Positions 1-6,989 of a DNA stretch of 14,559 nucleotides are shown one piece after another. The position numbers were made by a program, and so were the translations under genes. The stretch lies in NCBI GenBank assembly GCA_022508635.1, contig JAFLUV010000039.1, forward strand, positions 1-14,559. The letters run 5' to 3'. Every line of letters starts with the position of its first letter. Within the stretch, counting starts at the first letter, position 1. The notes under the pieces are model-generated. The model ran no database searches. It saw only the letters and a program-made list of their open reading frames with translations, and was not told the DNA's origin. This DNA comes from Prevotellaceae bacterium. Its GTDB lineage: Bacteria; Bacteroidota; Bacteroidia; Bacteroidales; Bacteroidaceae.

Positions 1-20
1 CGATTGGCGGCCGCCAATCG
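1..20. repeat. Perfect 20-nt palindrome at window edge
   Basis: The first 20 bases equal their own reverse complement, with a NotI site (GCGGCCGC) at the centre. It is far more GC-rich than the AT-rich sequence after it. It could be a hairpin, a terminator half or a protein site. Because it lies at the very edge, its left context is unknown and a junction or assembly artefact cannot be excluded. Confidence 0.7.
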
Positions 21-77
21 AAACTTGCAAGTAAGAGGCTTGACGTGAATTCATCAAACTCACGTTAAGTTAGAATA

Positions 78-110
78 AGTTAACTCAAATCGCTTCCTGA
101 GTTAACTCAA
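78..110. repeat. Twin GTTAAC-centred palindromes, 22 nt apart
   Basis: AGTTAACTCAA occurs twice, at 78-88 and 100-110, exactly 22 nt apart (two helical turns). The second copy lies in a perfect 12-nt palindrome, TGAGTTAACTCA (98-109). The first has an 8-nt palindromic core (78-85). The two copies can also pair with each other (78-87 with 98-107). The geometry resembles a pair of operator sites for a dimeric regulator, but no target gene is visible. Confidence 0.5.
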
Positions 111-176
111 CTTTTCGCATCACTCAAGTAAGCTATACAGACAGCATAAAAACAGGGAGAACTTTACCAGGATTAC

Positions 177-195
177 CAGTCTGCTACAAAGACTG
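177..195. repeat. Small inverted repeat
   Basis: CAGTCT (177-182) and AGACTG (190-195) are exact inverted repeats around a 7-nt loop, followed by TATTTTG on the plus strand. It could be a weak plus-strand terminator for a gene left of the window, or chance. Confidence 0.3.
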
Positions 196-287
196 TATTT
201 TGAGATGCTGGTTCACGTGAGATCTGGATATATATACGTCTTTTTGTCCAGCCTGCCATTATTGTCGTAAATTAGACCTTATGAAAT

Positions 288-320
288 AAGAAGCGGTTCT
301 CATCCAGAGAACCGCTTCTT
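288..320 (-). terminator. Strong hairpin terminator after the exbD operon
   Basis: A perfect 14-bp stem (288-301 with 307-320) encloses a 5-nt loop, ATCCA. It lies 66 nt past the stop of the last exbD. The stem ends in AAGAAG/CTTCTT, giving a T-rich side on both strands, so it may act in both directions. The U-tract beyond the stem is weak on the minus strand (ATTTCAT). Confidence 0.7.
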
Positions 321-386
321 AATTCATTGTACAATATCCTTGCGTAGGTTTTATGTTGTGTAAAACCAAACGAAAGGCTTAATGTG

Positions 387-845
387 TTAGTTTCTGCGGG
401 AAGCTGAGTAGCTGATACGCAACGCCCATGATTTACGTAGCACTTCCTTGATGTCGGTGATGTAACCCATTTGCGTGTGCTGGTCGGCCTTGATGCTGAT
501 AATCTGCTCTGCCTGATTCGTCATGCCCTTACGCTCTGCTGCCACAAAGTCCATGACTTCACGGGGCTCGGCATAACGGTCGTTGAGCTGAATGCGGGTA
601 CTGTTACCCATCTGAGCACGCAGATTATCAGTGGGAGGACCAACATAGATAAATGATACTACCGATTTCTTTTCCAACTTCTCAAGCTCTGTACCAGCGG
701 GGATGACAAACTTGACCTTCAGGGTCACCTCACGCATTGTGGTTACCATCATGAAGAAGAATAGGATGGTGAAGATAAGGTCGGGCAGAGATGAGGTGTT
801 CATCTCTGGCATTTCACGACTTGCTTTTTTCTTAAATCCTGCCAT
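387..845 (-). CDS. exbD: ExbD/TolR-type proton-channel protein (second copy)
   Basis: This 152-residue protein is the last gene of the exbB operon. ExbD forms the proton-conducting part of the ExbB/ExbD motor that drives TonB. A basic N-terminus (KKK at 5-7) precedes one membrane segment at about 20-40, with the family's essential membrane aspartate at D22 (in SLPDLIFTILFFF). A periplasmic domain of about 110 residues follows, the usual ExbD size. The motif MNTSSLPD matches the start of the neighbouring ExbD. Its ATG overlaps the upstream exbD stop by one base (TAATG), implying translational coupling. The family assignment is firm. That the two copies form a heteromer with ExbB is inference from the shared operon. 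Confidence 0.9.
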   Translation of the reverse strand: MAGFKKKASREMPEMNTSSLPDLIFTILFFFMMVTTMREVTLKVKFVIPAGTELEKLEKKSVVSFIYVGPPTDNLRAQMGNSTRIQLNDRYAEPREVMDFVAAERKGMTNQAEQIISIKADQHTQMGYITDIKEVLRKSWALRISYSASRRN

Positions 846-1447
846 TATTGGTCTCCTCCATACTTTTTAGGTTCGGCCTCAGAGATGTTCTGAGGGTAGT
901 ATTGTCTTATTGCTGCCTGCTCTTCCTTCGTCAGATATTGGTATTCACGTCCAAACTTCTGCTTTGCAAGCTCGTTTCTCAGCTCGTTGTAAGCTGCCAC
1001 CAACTCATTCTGCACTTGGAAATAAGCGTTGTAAGGCGTACCGCGGTCGGTCTGTACGCTGACTACATGCTTGTCTGTCACGAAACATTGACCAAGCAGT
1101 TCGATGTTCTTGACATGTTTTTCCGGCCACTTACTCAGGTTTTGTTCGTTTTTTACAAACTCCTTGACGCGGGTACGCAGTTCACGAATATCACTTTCGC
1201 CGCGAGTTATCTCGTCCTGAATCCACAGCTGGCCTGAAGCGTTGATGCGGACATAGAGAATGTTACGGCTCTTGATGTCCATGGTGGCATCTTCCTGATC
1301 CGGATCTGGCGGCTGGGGCAGGCGTCGAGCCAGACCCATGTCGGTATCCATAGATGTGGTAATCAGGAAGAAGATGAGCAACATGAAGGAGATATCGGCT
1401 GTTGAACTGGTGTTCAAGCCCGGCATCTTCTTTTTCTTCTTTGCCAT
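845..1447 (-). CDS. exbD: ExbD/TolR-type proton-channel protein (first copy, long form)
   Basis: This 200-residue ExbD has a lysine run (K3-K7), the NTSSTADIS motif with the channel aspartate at D18, and a single membrane segment at about 17-33. Its periplasmic part is longer than the roughly 140 residues typical of ExbD. The family's C-terminal strand and helix (VSVQTDRGTPYNAYFQV, then ELVAAYNELRNELA) is followed by a charged tail of about 40 residues ending EPKKYGGDQ. It starts 22 nt after the four-TM protein and overlaps the next exbD by one base, so the operon is tight. It should act with ExbB and TonB at the inner membrane. The role of the tail is unknown. Confidence 0.9.
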   Translation of the reverse strand: MAKKKKKMPGLNTSSTADISFMLLIFFLITTSMDTDMGLARRLPQPPDPDQEDATMDIKSRNILYVRINASGQLWIQDEITRGESDIRELRTRVKEFVKNEQNLSKWPEKHVKNIELLGQCFVTDKHVVSVQTDRGTPYNAYFQVQNELVAAYNELRNELAKQKFGREYQYLTKEEQAAIRQYYPQNISEAEPKKYGGDQ

Positions 1448-1469
1448 ATCTTTTTCTTTTTAAGTCTGT

Positions 1470-1955
1470 TTACTTACTGGCGCTCTTGGTCAGAATGCCT
1501 GTCATGCTAATGGTCACGGCAATAGCAGCTGCCAAGAACAAAATGCCCATGCTGACGCAGAAAGCATCAACTACGGTCACCCAACTTGCTGTGGTGACGG
1601 TACCGTCGGTAGCAGTGAAGTCTGTCTCGCCGAGTCCGCACACCCATCCGATAACGAATGATGCGATAGTCAGGATAGCGGTGCACATGACAATTTTTCC
1701 TCCAGGAACACCTGTGGTGGCAGCGGGGTCGTTGCCCTTGTTGCTCTGTGCGCTGCGAATTAATGACCACACAACAAGCAGGGCTGTTGTTATGGTGAGC
1801 AGGTACATGAGCCACATGATGACGTCTGTGAGCATAGGCTCGTTGTTATCACCTATCTGGTTGTCATAGCCGATGGTCAGGAATGAGCCAAAGCATATAA
1901 CAATCAGTGCGATGCAAGCCATCAGCACACGACTTGATATTTTTTCAATTTTCAT
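1470..1955 (-). CDS. Four-TM inner-membrane protein of the Exb operon, function unknown
   Basis: This 161-residue, very hydrophobic protein has four predicted membrane segments at about 9-30, 43-66, 87-108 and 125-152. Short loops join them, including SNKGNDPAATTGVPGG (71-86) and a Thr-rich loop (111-124). No signal peptide or catalytic motif is visible, and I do not recognise the family. It lies between exbB (81-nt gap upstream) and exbD (22-nt gap downstream) on the same strand, with no terminator or TAnnTTTG box between them, so it is very likely co-transcribed and may be an accessory subunit of the Ton motor. The 81-nt gap holds the AT-rich runs AATTAAGAGTTAAG, common filler in such genomes. 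The ORF is secure; the function is inferred only from position. Confidence 0.75.
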   Translation of the reverse strand: MKIEKISSRVLMACIALIVICFGSFLTIGYDNQIGDNNEPMLTDVIMWLMYLLTITTALLVVWSLIRSAQSNKGNDPAATTGVPGGKIVMCTAILTIASFVIGWVCGLGETDFTATDGTVTTASWVTVVDAFCVSMGILFLAAAIAVTISMTGILTKSASK

Positions 1956-2036
1956 AGTCCTATCTTAATTATAAGTCAAGAATTAAGAGTTAAGAAGGAT
2001 GATAGTTCTGTTCCTAATAGAATCTTAATCCCTCAA

Positions 2037-2882
2037 TTATTTCTTGCACTTGTCGCTCTTTACGCACATTACGAGCAGCTCCTGAGCAGTTTCTTCCATG
2101 TTACCGGTCAGAGACTCGATCTTTGCGAGGATGTAGTTGTAGAAAATCTGCAGAACCAAGGCAACGATGATACCGAAGATGGTGGTAATCAGGGCGACCT
2201 TCATACCGCCTGCAACGACTGTCGGGCTGATGTCGCCGGCACGCTGGATGTCATCGAACGCCTGCACCATACCAATCACAGTTCCAAGGAAACCGAGAGA
2301 GGGAGCCATGGCGATGAAGAGAGTAACCCAAGAGCAATTCTCCTCAAGGTAGGAGCCTTGTACTTCTGCTTCCATATTGATGGTACGCTCGATGGTAGCA
2401 ATGTCGTTGCGGTCAGTACTGTCGAGGCATTCCATAGCCTTTCGACTTACCTGAGCTACGGGACCGCGTGTGCCCTTACACAACTCAATAGCGTCTGCAA
2501 TCTTGCCAGCAGCTACGAGATCAGCAAGCTTCTTTGTAAATTGACGGGTGTTGATCTGAGCGAGAGTCAGGTAAACAACACGTTCGATACAGAATGCAAG
2601 ACCCAATACAAGGGCGATGGCTACGAGTGACATGAAGCCTGCGCCGCCTTCAATATACTTTGTCTTGAGGGTCTTGAATATACCTTCGTTCTCTTCTTCT
2701 ACAATGGTAGCAACAGCTTCAACAACTTCTTCGGCAGCGGCCGTGTCTACAGCAGCGGTGTCAGCGGCAGCATTGTCTACCATTTCGGTAGCATCAGCGT
2801 CGTCCTCTTGAGCCATAATAGATGATGTTGCTCCGAAAGAGCAGGCAGCAACCATTGCAATAATTGCAAATAACTTTTTCAT
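2037..2882 (-). CDS. exbB: ExbB/TolQ/MotA-family motor protein with secreted N-terminal extension
   Basis: This 281-residue protein has the ExbB layout: a membrane segment at about 83-103, a cytoplasmic domain, and two membrane helices at about 184-209 and 229-253. The core carries the family motif APSLGFLGTVIGMVQAF (193-209) and GMKVALITTIFGIIVALV. It is the pentameric scaffold around ExbD in the TonB-energising motor. Unlike E. coli ExbB, it begins with a clear signal peptide (1-24, ending SIMA before Q25) and an Asp/Ala/Glu-rich linker (25-67). I recall similar extensions on other Bacteroidota ExbB proteins. It is the first gene of the exbB, four-TM, exbD, exbD operon, 50 nt downstream of tRNA-Ser. 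I see no promoter box in that 50-nt gap. Confidence 0.93.
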   Translation of the reverse strand: MKKLFAIIAMVAACSFGATSSIMAQEDDADATEMVDNAAADTAAVDTAAAEEVVEAVATIVEEENEGIFKTLKTKYIEGGAGFMSLVAIALVLGLAFCIERVVYLTLAQINTRQFTKKLADLVAAGKIADAIELCKGTRGPVAQVSRKAMECLDSTDRNDIATIERTINMEAEVQGSYLEENCSWVTLFIAMAPSLGFLGTVIGMVQAFDDIQRAGDISPTVVAGGMKVALITTIFGIIVALVLQIFYNYILAKIESLTGNMEETAQELLVMCVKSDKCKK

Positions 2883-2932
2883 TGTGTAGTTTGTTTAGAT
2901 GTTTGTAGTTTAGTTTTATAATTATTATATTG

Positions 2933-3020
2933 CGGAGAGAGCGAGATTCGAACTCGCGAACCGGTTTTGCCGGTCACACGCTTTCCAGGCGTGCCTCTTC
3001 AGCCACTCGAGCATCTCTCC
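2933..3020 (-). tRNA. tRNA-Ser (anticodon GGA)
   Basis: The 88-nt minus-strand gene folds as a class II tRNA. The acceptor arms GGAGAGA (3020-3014) and TCTCTCC (2940-2934) pair perfectly. The anticodon stem CACGC/GCGTG encloses the loop CTGGAAA, giving anticodon GGA (reads UCC and UCU). A long variable arm pairs CCGG with CCGG, as expected for serine, and the T-loop is GTTCGAATC. The discriminator is G at 2933. The 3' CCA is not encoded. Confidence 0.96.
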
Positions 3021-3071
3021 TTGCAGGGCATATAGCCGAGCCGTTATGTCTTATATAAGACTTTGCGACTA

Positions 3072-3079
3072 CAAAAATA
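3072..3079 (-). promoter_or_regulatory. Putative -7 box upstream of tRNA-Ser
   Basis: On the minus strand these bases read TATTTTTG, matching the Bacteroidota TAnnTTTG element. Transcription would start near 3066, about 45 nt before the tRNA. No good TTTG lies 19-21 nt upstream. It is the only such box I see between tatD and exbB, so it may serve the tRNA and perhaps the exbB operon. Confidence 0.4.
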
Positions 3080-3126
3080 TCCTTTTTTTCTTAGACTGCC
3101 ATAGTTTTTAAGCAAAAAGTTTTGTT

Positions 3127-3942
3127 TTATGTGTATTTTTTGCTGTGTACAATGCCTTGCAGCATGTTTATACGCGGAAATATGCGTCTTGCATTGTCGT
3201 TTGTAATGCTTTCAACTTCCTGCTCACTTACATTATATATATATGCAATTTTACGGAGCACTTCGACGATAAATGCGCTTTCGTTGCGCTTGCCCCGATA
3301 AGGAACCGGAGCGAGGTAGGGAGCATCAGTTTCGAGCACGATGCGTTCCAAGGGGACAATGGCCAGCGACTCTGGTAGTATACTCTTCTTGTACGTTACG
3401 ACACCACCGATGCCAAGGGCGAATCCTGGAAACTGGAGCAACTCCAGGGCTTCGTCGGCTGTGCCGCCAAAGCAGTGAAAGATGCCGGTAAGTGCCTCGT
3501 CACGATACTCCGTCATGGCAGCTACAAGTTGTTGATGTGCCGAACGTGCATGTATCACAAGCGGAAGGTGGTGCCGGACTGCCCATTCTATTTGCATGCG
3601 GAATGCTGCTTCCTGCTCTTTTGCATTACTCTTGTCCCAATAATAGTCAAGTCCTACCTCACCGATGGCAATGTATGGGTGGTTGGGAACTGTTAGTAGA
3701 TCCTCCATGTCAGAAAGTTCCTGAAGATAAGTGTCAGGTTTTACGTCGGTGGGATGTAGTCCGAGCATGGGATGGCAATAGTCGGGGTGGCAGTGGCAGA
3801 GTTCAAGCATGGGGGCAATGCTGTCGGCATTGATGTTAGGCAGCAGGATGTGCTCTACTCCAGCTTCGCGTGCACGCTGTATCACATCTTCGCGGTCGGT
3901 ACAGAACTCTGGCTCATAAATATGACTGTGCGTGTCTATCAT
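3127..3942 (-). CDS. TatD-family metal-dependent hydrolase
   Basis: This 271-residue TIM-barrel hydrolase shows the full TatD metal-binding set: H5 and H7 in DTHSHIYE, E95 in IGEVGLDYYW, H131 in IHAR, H156 in FHCFGG and D206 in LETDAPYL. The family includes 3'-5' exonucleases and deoxyribonucleases acting in DNA repair or quality control in the cytoplasm; the exact substrate cannot be read from sequence. The length is typical (about 260), with a short extra tail after residue 257. The ATG is 6 nt past the stop of the polyprenyl synthetase, so the two are very likely co-transcribed. The start gives the canonical MIDTHSH N-terminus. Confidence 0.93.
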   Translation of the reverse strand: MIDTHSHIYEPEFCTDREDVIQRAREAGVEHILLPNINADSIAPMLELCHCHPDYCHPMLGLHPTDVKPDTYLQELSDMEDLLTVPNHPYIAIGEVGLDYYWDKSNAKEQEAAFRMQIEWAVRHHLPLVIHARSAHQQLVAAMTEYRDEALTGIFHCFGGTADEALELLQFPGFALGIGGVVTYKKSILPESLAIVPLERIVLETDAPYLAPVPYRGKRNESAFIVEVLRKIAYIYNVSEQEVESITNDNARRIFPRINMLQGIVHSKKYT

Positions 3943-3948
3943 CCAGTT

Positions 3949-4923
3949 TTAATTTTGACGTCCCATCAGTCCATGGGCAAAATTGCGAAGAACCTGTTTC
4001 CGCTCTTCTGGCAAATTTACTTCAAAGAGGCAGGCTTCTGCTTCAACGAAATAAGCATCTATCTGTTCTTTTGCCATGCGGTCGACGCCAATTTTTGTGT
4101 AGAGTTCTGTGATGGCATGTATTTTCTCCTCTGGGTTACAATCTTTTTCCAAAAACCATTGTCGCAGTGTTGCACGGTCTGTGTCAGATGCGTTATGCAG
4201 TGCATTGATAAGCATGAAGGTCTTTTTGTTGCAGAGGATGTCTCCTCCAATTTTCTTGCCAAAGACAGCTGGGTCGCCGTAGACGTCGAGGTAATCATCT
4301 TGGAGCTGGAAAGCAAGTCCGAGACGCTCACCGAAGCGGTAGAGCGCACGGGTATCCTGCTCGGGCGCGTCGGCCAGCGTGGCACCTATCTGCAGAGCAC
4401 AAGCCAGTAGGACGGATGTCTTGAGGCGTATCATCTCAATGTACTCGCTCTCAGTCACGTCACTGCGTGTCTCGAAATTGATGTCATACTGCTGTCCTTC
4501 GTCTATTTCAATGGCAGTCTTAGAGAAAATTTGCATGACGGCAGACATATTCTTTTTGTCGCACTGCATCATGTAGTGGAAAGCAAGTATTAGCATGTTG
4601 TCGCCGCTGAGGATAGCTGTGTTTTCATCCCACTTCTGGTGTACACAGGCCTTGCCTCGACGCATTTCTGCACGATCCATGAGGTCATCGTGCAGGAGGG
4701 TGAAATTATGGTATGTTTCGAGTCCGATAGCAGGCATGAGGCAGGGTTCAACGTCTTCTCTATAGAGATTGTAGGCCATGAGCATAAGAATCGGGCGGAT
4801 GCGTTTGCCTCCAAGTGAAAGGACGTAGCGTATTGGGGCATAGAGCTCTTGTGGCTCACGTTCAAGAGGCAGTGCAGCGATGGCATCATTCACCATCCTG
4901 AGTAGTTGGTCGCTATTATACAT
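3949..4923 (-). CDS. Trans-polyprenyl diphosphate synthase (short-chain type by motif)
   Basis: This 324-residue enzyme condenses isopentenyl diphosphate onto an allylic primer. Both aspartate-rich Mg-binding motifs are present: DDLMD (79-83) and DDYLD (209-213, in FQLQDDYLD). The GGKRIRP substrate-binding motif is at 38-44. The fifth residue before the first motif is Phe (F74 in HNFTLLHDD), and the motif is plain DDxxD. In archaeal-type synthases that pattern limits the product to about C20, so I infer FPP/GGPP-length rather than long quinone-chain synthesis. It is followed after 6 nt by tatD. The ATG at 4923 has an AT-rich upstream region with no clear promoter box, and the tonB terminator lies between it and tonB. 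Confidence 0.92.
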   Translation of the reverse strand: MYNSDQLLRMVNDAIAALPLEREPQELYAPIRYVLSLGGKRIRPILMLMAYNLYREDVEPCLMPAIGLETYHNFTLLHDDLMDRAEMRRGKACVHQKWDENTAILSGDNMLILAFHYMMQCDKKNMSAVMQIFSKTAIEIDEGQQYDINFETRSDVTESEYIEMIRLKTSVLLACALQIGATLADAPEQDTRALYRFGERLGLAFQLQDDYLDVYGDPAVFGKKIGGDILCNKKTFMLINALHNASDTDRATLRQWFLEKDCNPEEKIHAITELYTKIGVDRMAKEQIDAYFVEAEACLFEVNLPEERKQVLRNFAHGLMGRQN

Positions 4924-4975
4924 TATATATTATTATAGGTGCGTGGGACTTGGGGGAATCTTGTATTTTTTATGC

Positions 4976-5010
4976 AAAAGAGGCTGTCTGCTTTTTTAGC
5001 GGACAGCCTC
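4976..5010 (-). terminator. Rho-independent terminator of tonB
   Basis: A 12-bp stem with one G-T pair (4980-4991 with 4999-5010) encloses a 7-nt loop. On the minus strand it is followed directly by TTTT. It lies 45 nt past the tonB stop and separates tonB from the polyprenyl synthetase gene. Confidence 0.85.
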
Positions 5011-5055
5011 CCAGCTGTGTGTGTCTTTGTTTCCTTTTGATTCCGGAATTATCCC

Positions 5056-5769
5056 TTAATTCAAGCGGAACATAACGGGCAGGTTAAAGCGTGAACGAAC
5101 GGTCTTGTTGCCCTGGCGTGCGGGTTTCCACTTGGGCATCATCTTTACGACGCGTTCTGCTTCCTTGGCGAGATTGGGGTCAGGAGTGCGGAGCGTCTGA
5201 ACATCGACGATAGAACCGTCACGGTTGACCACGAAAGCAACGATGACACGTCCCTGCACACCCTGTTCTTGACAAATGCTGGGATACTTGATGTGTTCGC
5301 TCAGCCACTTAAAGCACTCTGCCTCGCCGCCGGGGAATTGTGCGTTCTCCTCTACCATCTCATAAATACGGTCATCATCATCTGCCTCGACAACAGGTCC
5401 CACAGGCCCACTCACGACAGCACTCGGAGCACCAGTGCCAACCACGGTGGTGATAGCCTGGTTCATTTCCTCACTGCTTTCTATTTCTTCCTCTGGAATT
5501 TCGGTGTCATCCTCAACCTCATTGATGAACTCCATGACGGTGGGAGCTGCAGCCGGAGGTGGTGCCATAACTTCCTGTTGTTGTGTAATGGGAATCATGT
5601 CTTCCTCCATCTTGAAATCATAAATCTTCTCTTCCTCAACTACCTTCACATCACGCTGAGTGTACTCGAAGGCAACGAACATTGTAGCGAGTGCCAGAAT
5701 ATACCCGATGAGGATATTGGTCGACTTCTGACTCTGTAGCTCTTCGTTTACAGTTTTGTTAGCTTCCAT
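5056..5769 (-). CDS. tonB: TonB-family energy transducer
   Basis: This 237-residue protein anchors in the inner membrane by one segment at about 18-36 and reaches the outer membrane to open TonB-dependent receptors. The periplasmic linker is acidic with only a short proline stretch (MAPPPAAAP, 68-76) instead of the long Pro/Lys linker of E. coli TonB. The C-terminal domain (about 134-237) has the Bacteroidota TonB pattern: FPGGEAECFKWLSEHIKYP, then GVQGRVIVAFVVNRDGSI, and WKPARQGNK near the end. It is a single-gene unit by appearance, with a -7 box about 44 nt upstream and a strong terminator downstream. The exbB/exbD genes lie 2.2 kb further along the same strand. Confidence 0.93.
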   Translation of the reverse strand: MEANKTVNEELQSQKSTNILIGYILALATMFVAFEYTQRDVKVVEEEKIYDFKMEEDMIPITQQQEVMAPPPAAAPTVMEFINEVEDDTEIPEEEIESSEEMNQAITTVVGTGAPSAVVSGPVGPVVEADDDDRIYEMVEENAQFPGGEAECFKWLSEHIKYPSICQEQGVQGRVIVAFVVNRDGSIVDVQTLRTPDPNLAKEAERVVKMMPKWKPARQGNKTVRSRFNLPVMFRLN

Positions 5770-5812
5770 ATATTTTTGTAATTTTTGTTATCGAAAGATA
5801 TTGTTAGTGCTA

Positions 5813-5820
5813 CAAATTTA
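5813..5820 (-). promoter_or_regulatory. Putative tonB -7 box
   Basis: The minus strand reads TAAATTTG, an exact TAnnTTTG match. It predicts a start near 5808 and a leader of about 38 nt before the tonB ATG. I see no TTTG at the right distance upstream, so only half of the promoter is supported. Confidence 0.5.
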
Positions 5821-5916
5821 CATCATTTTTTTTATATGGCGCGCATGAAATGCTCTTTTTTTTTCTTTCGTCTGTGTTTTTGTGCTTTTGGTGGCGGTTG
5901 TTGACAAAAAAAATCT

Positions 5917-5924
5917 TAACTTTG
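5917..5924 (+). promoter_or_regulatory. Putative porQ -7 box next to the start codon
   Basis: TAACTTTG is an exact TAnnTTTG match ending only 9 nt before the porQ ATG. Transcription would start within a few bases of the start codon. The -33 part is weak: TTG at 5898-5900 is 16 nt away rather than 19-21. Confidence 0.45.
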
Positions 5925-5933
5925 GTGTCGATT

Positions 5934-6932
5934 ATGAAGGTAAATAGAAAAAAACGGCGATACCTGTTTCTCCTTGTCTGTTTCGGGTTGATGCATCCTG
6001 TTATGGCTCAGGAGAGCGGTAGCGTGTTCAATTTCCTTAATCTGCCTGTCTCTGCCCATTCGACGGCACTCGGTGGTAAGAACATATCCTTGGTAGAGGA
6101 TGATATATCATTGGCGATGCAGAATCCAGCGTTGCTGACTGATATCAGCAACCACACGGTGGGTTTCACGTTCATGAATTACATGCAAGGTTGTAATACT
6201 GGTGCTGTCGCCTATTCCCAACAGGTGGGTAATCGTGGTGCCTGGGGGGCACATGTCCAGTTTGTGGGTTACGGTTCGACGAAAGAGACATTGCTCTCGG
6301 GTGAGATAGTGGGAGAGTTCAGCCCCCTTGACCTCTGCTTTGCGGGGCAGTACAGCCATATCCTGAGTGAACGCTGGGCAGGTGGCGTAACAGCCAAGTT
6401 CATTTATTCGCATTATGGTCCATACACATCTTATGCGTTAGCGGCAGATTTGGGACTTAACTATTATGATGATGAGGCGGACTTTTCTGTCTCAATTGCT
6501 GCACGTAATCTTGGCGGGCAGGTGAAAAGTTTTGCTGAGAAACGCGATCGTCTGCCTGCAGACCTGGAAGTCGGTTTTACGAAATCATTGGGTCATGCTC
6601 CCATCCGTTTTTCTATCACGATGGTCGACTTGACACGCTGGACACAGGATGACTATTTTACTACCGGCTCAAAACTCAAGGCGGGCAGCATCTTCATCAA
6701 TCATTTTGTGTTAGGTGCAGAGTTCCTGCCTTCTGACAAATTTTATGTTGGATTGGGCTATAACTTCCGTCGTGGTTATGAGATGACGGCAGCGGGTTCT
6801 TCGCATGCAGCAGGATTGTCGTTTGGTGGCGGTGTCAATTTGAAACGACTGAAGTTGGGTATTGCCTATGCCAAATATCATGTCAGTGCGCCAACTTTGG
6901 CCTTCACCTTAGCATATAACTTTCAGAAGTAG
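5934..6932 (+). CDS. porQ: PorQ-like type IX secretion outer-membrane barrel protein
   Basis: The 332-residue protein begins with a basic signal peptide (KKRR at 6-9, hydrophobic 10-20, likely cleavage after A25 in VMA|Q). The mature N-terminus, FNFLNLPVSAHSTALGGKN, is characteristic of the PorV/PorQ barrel family. It is followed by the DDISLAMQNPALL motif and alternating beta strands ending in an aromatic LAYNFQK, a typical barrel C-terminus. In Porphyromonas, PorQ is part of the T9SS attachment complex on the outer surface and anchors PorZ. I chose the ATG at 5934 over 5850 because it gives a clean signal peptide and the longer form would run through the promoter box. cmk and ispH follow on the same strand. 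Confidence 0.88.
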   Translation: MKVNRKKRRYLFLLVCFGLMHPVMAQESGSVFNFLNLPVSAHSTALGGKNISLVEDDISLAMQNPALLTDISNHTVGFTFMNYMQGCNTGAVAYSQQVGNRGAWGAHVQFVGYGSTKETLLSGEIVGEFSPLDLCFAGQYSHILSERWAGGVTAKFIYSHYGPYTSYALAADLGLNYYDDEADFSVSIAARNLGGQVKSFAEKRDRLPADLEVGFTKSLGHAPIRFSITMVDLTRWTQDDYFTTGSKLKAGSIFINHFVLGAEFLPSDKFYVGLGYNFRRGYEMTAAGSSHAAGLSFGGGVNLKRLKLGIAYAKYHVSAPTLAFTLAYNFQK

Positions 6933-6989
6933 TTCCCTCCATGTGAAGGGGTGGAGTTACACATATATTAAAGAAATCCCACATAAGCT

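Larger units (their letters stand above)
21..287. other. Gene-free AT-rich region
   Basis: No reading frame here shows recognisable protein features. From the left edge, the three plus-strand frames close at or before position 68. The stretch contains several inverted repeats: ACGTGA at 43-48 pairs with TCACGT at 60-65, the GTTAAC palindromes lie at 78-110, a small hairpin lies at 177-195, and TCACGTGA lies at 213-220. I saw no clear TAnnTTTG promoter box on either strand. It is probably intergenic sequence between the exbD operon and a gene off the left side; a small RNA is possible but not shown. Confidence 0.5.

Noticed and set aside
5850..5933. N-terminal extension of PorQ from ATG 5850
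   Set aside because: It would put 28 odd residues before a good signal peptide and overlap the likely promoter.
6936..6962. Terminator between porQ and cmk
   Set aside because: Only a 5-bp CTCCA/TGGAG stem and no T-run; the genes are more likely co-transcribed.
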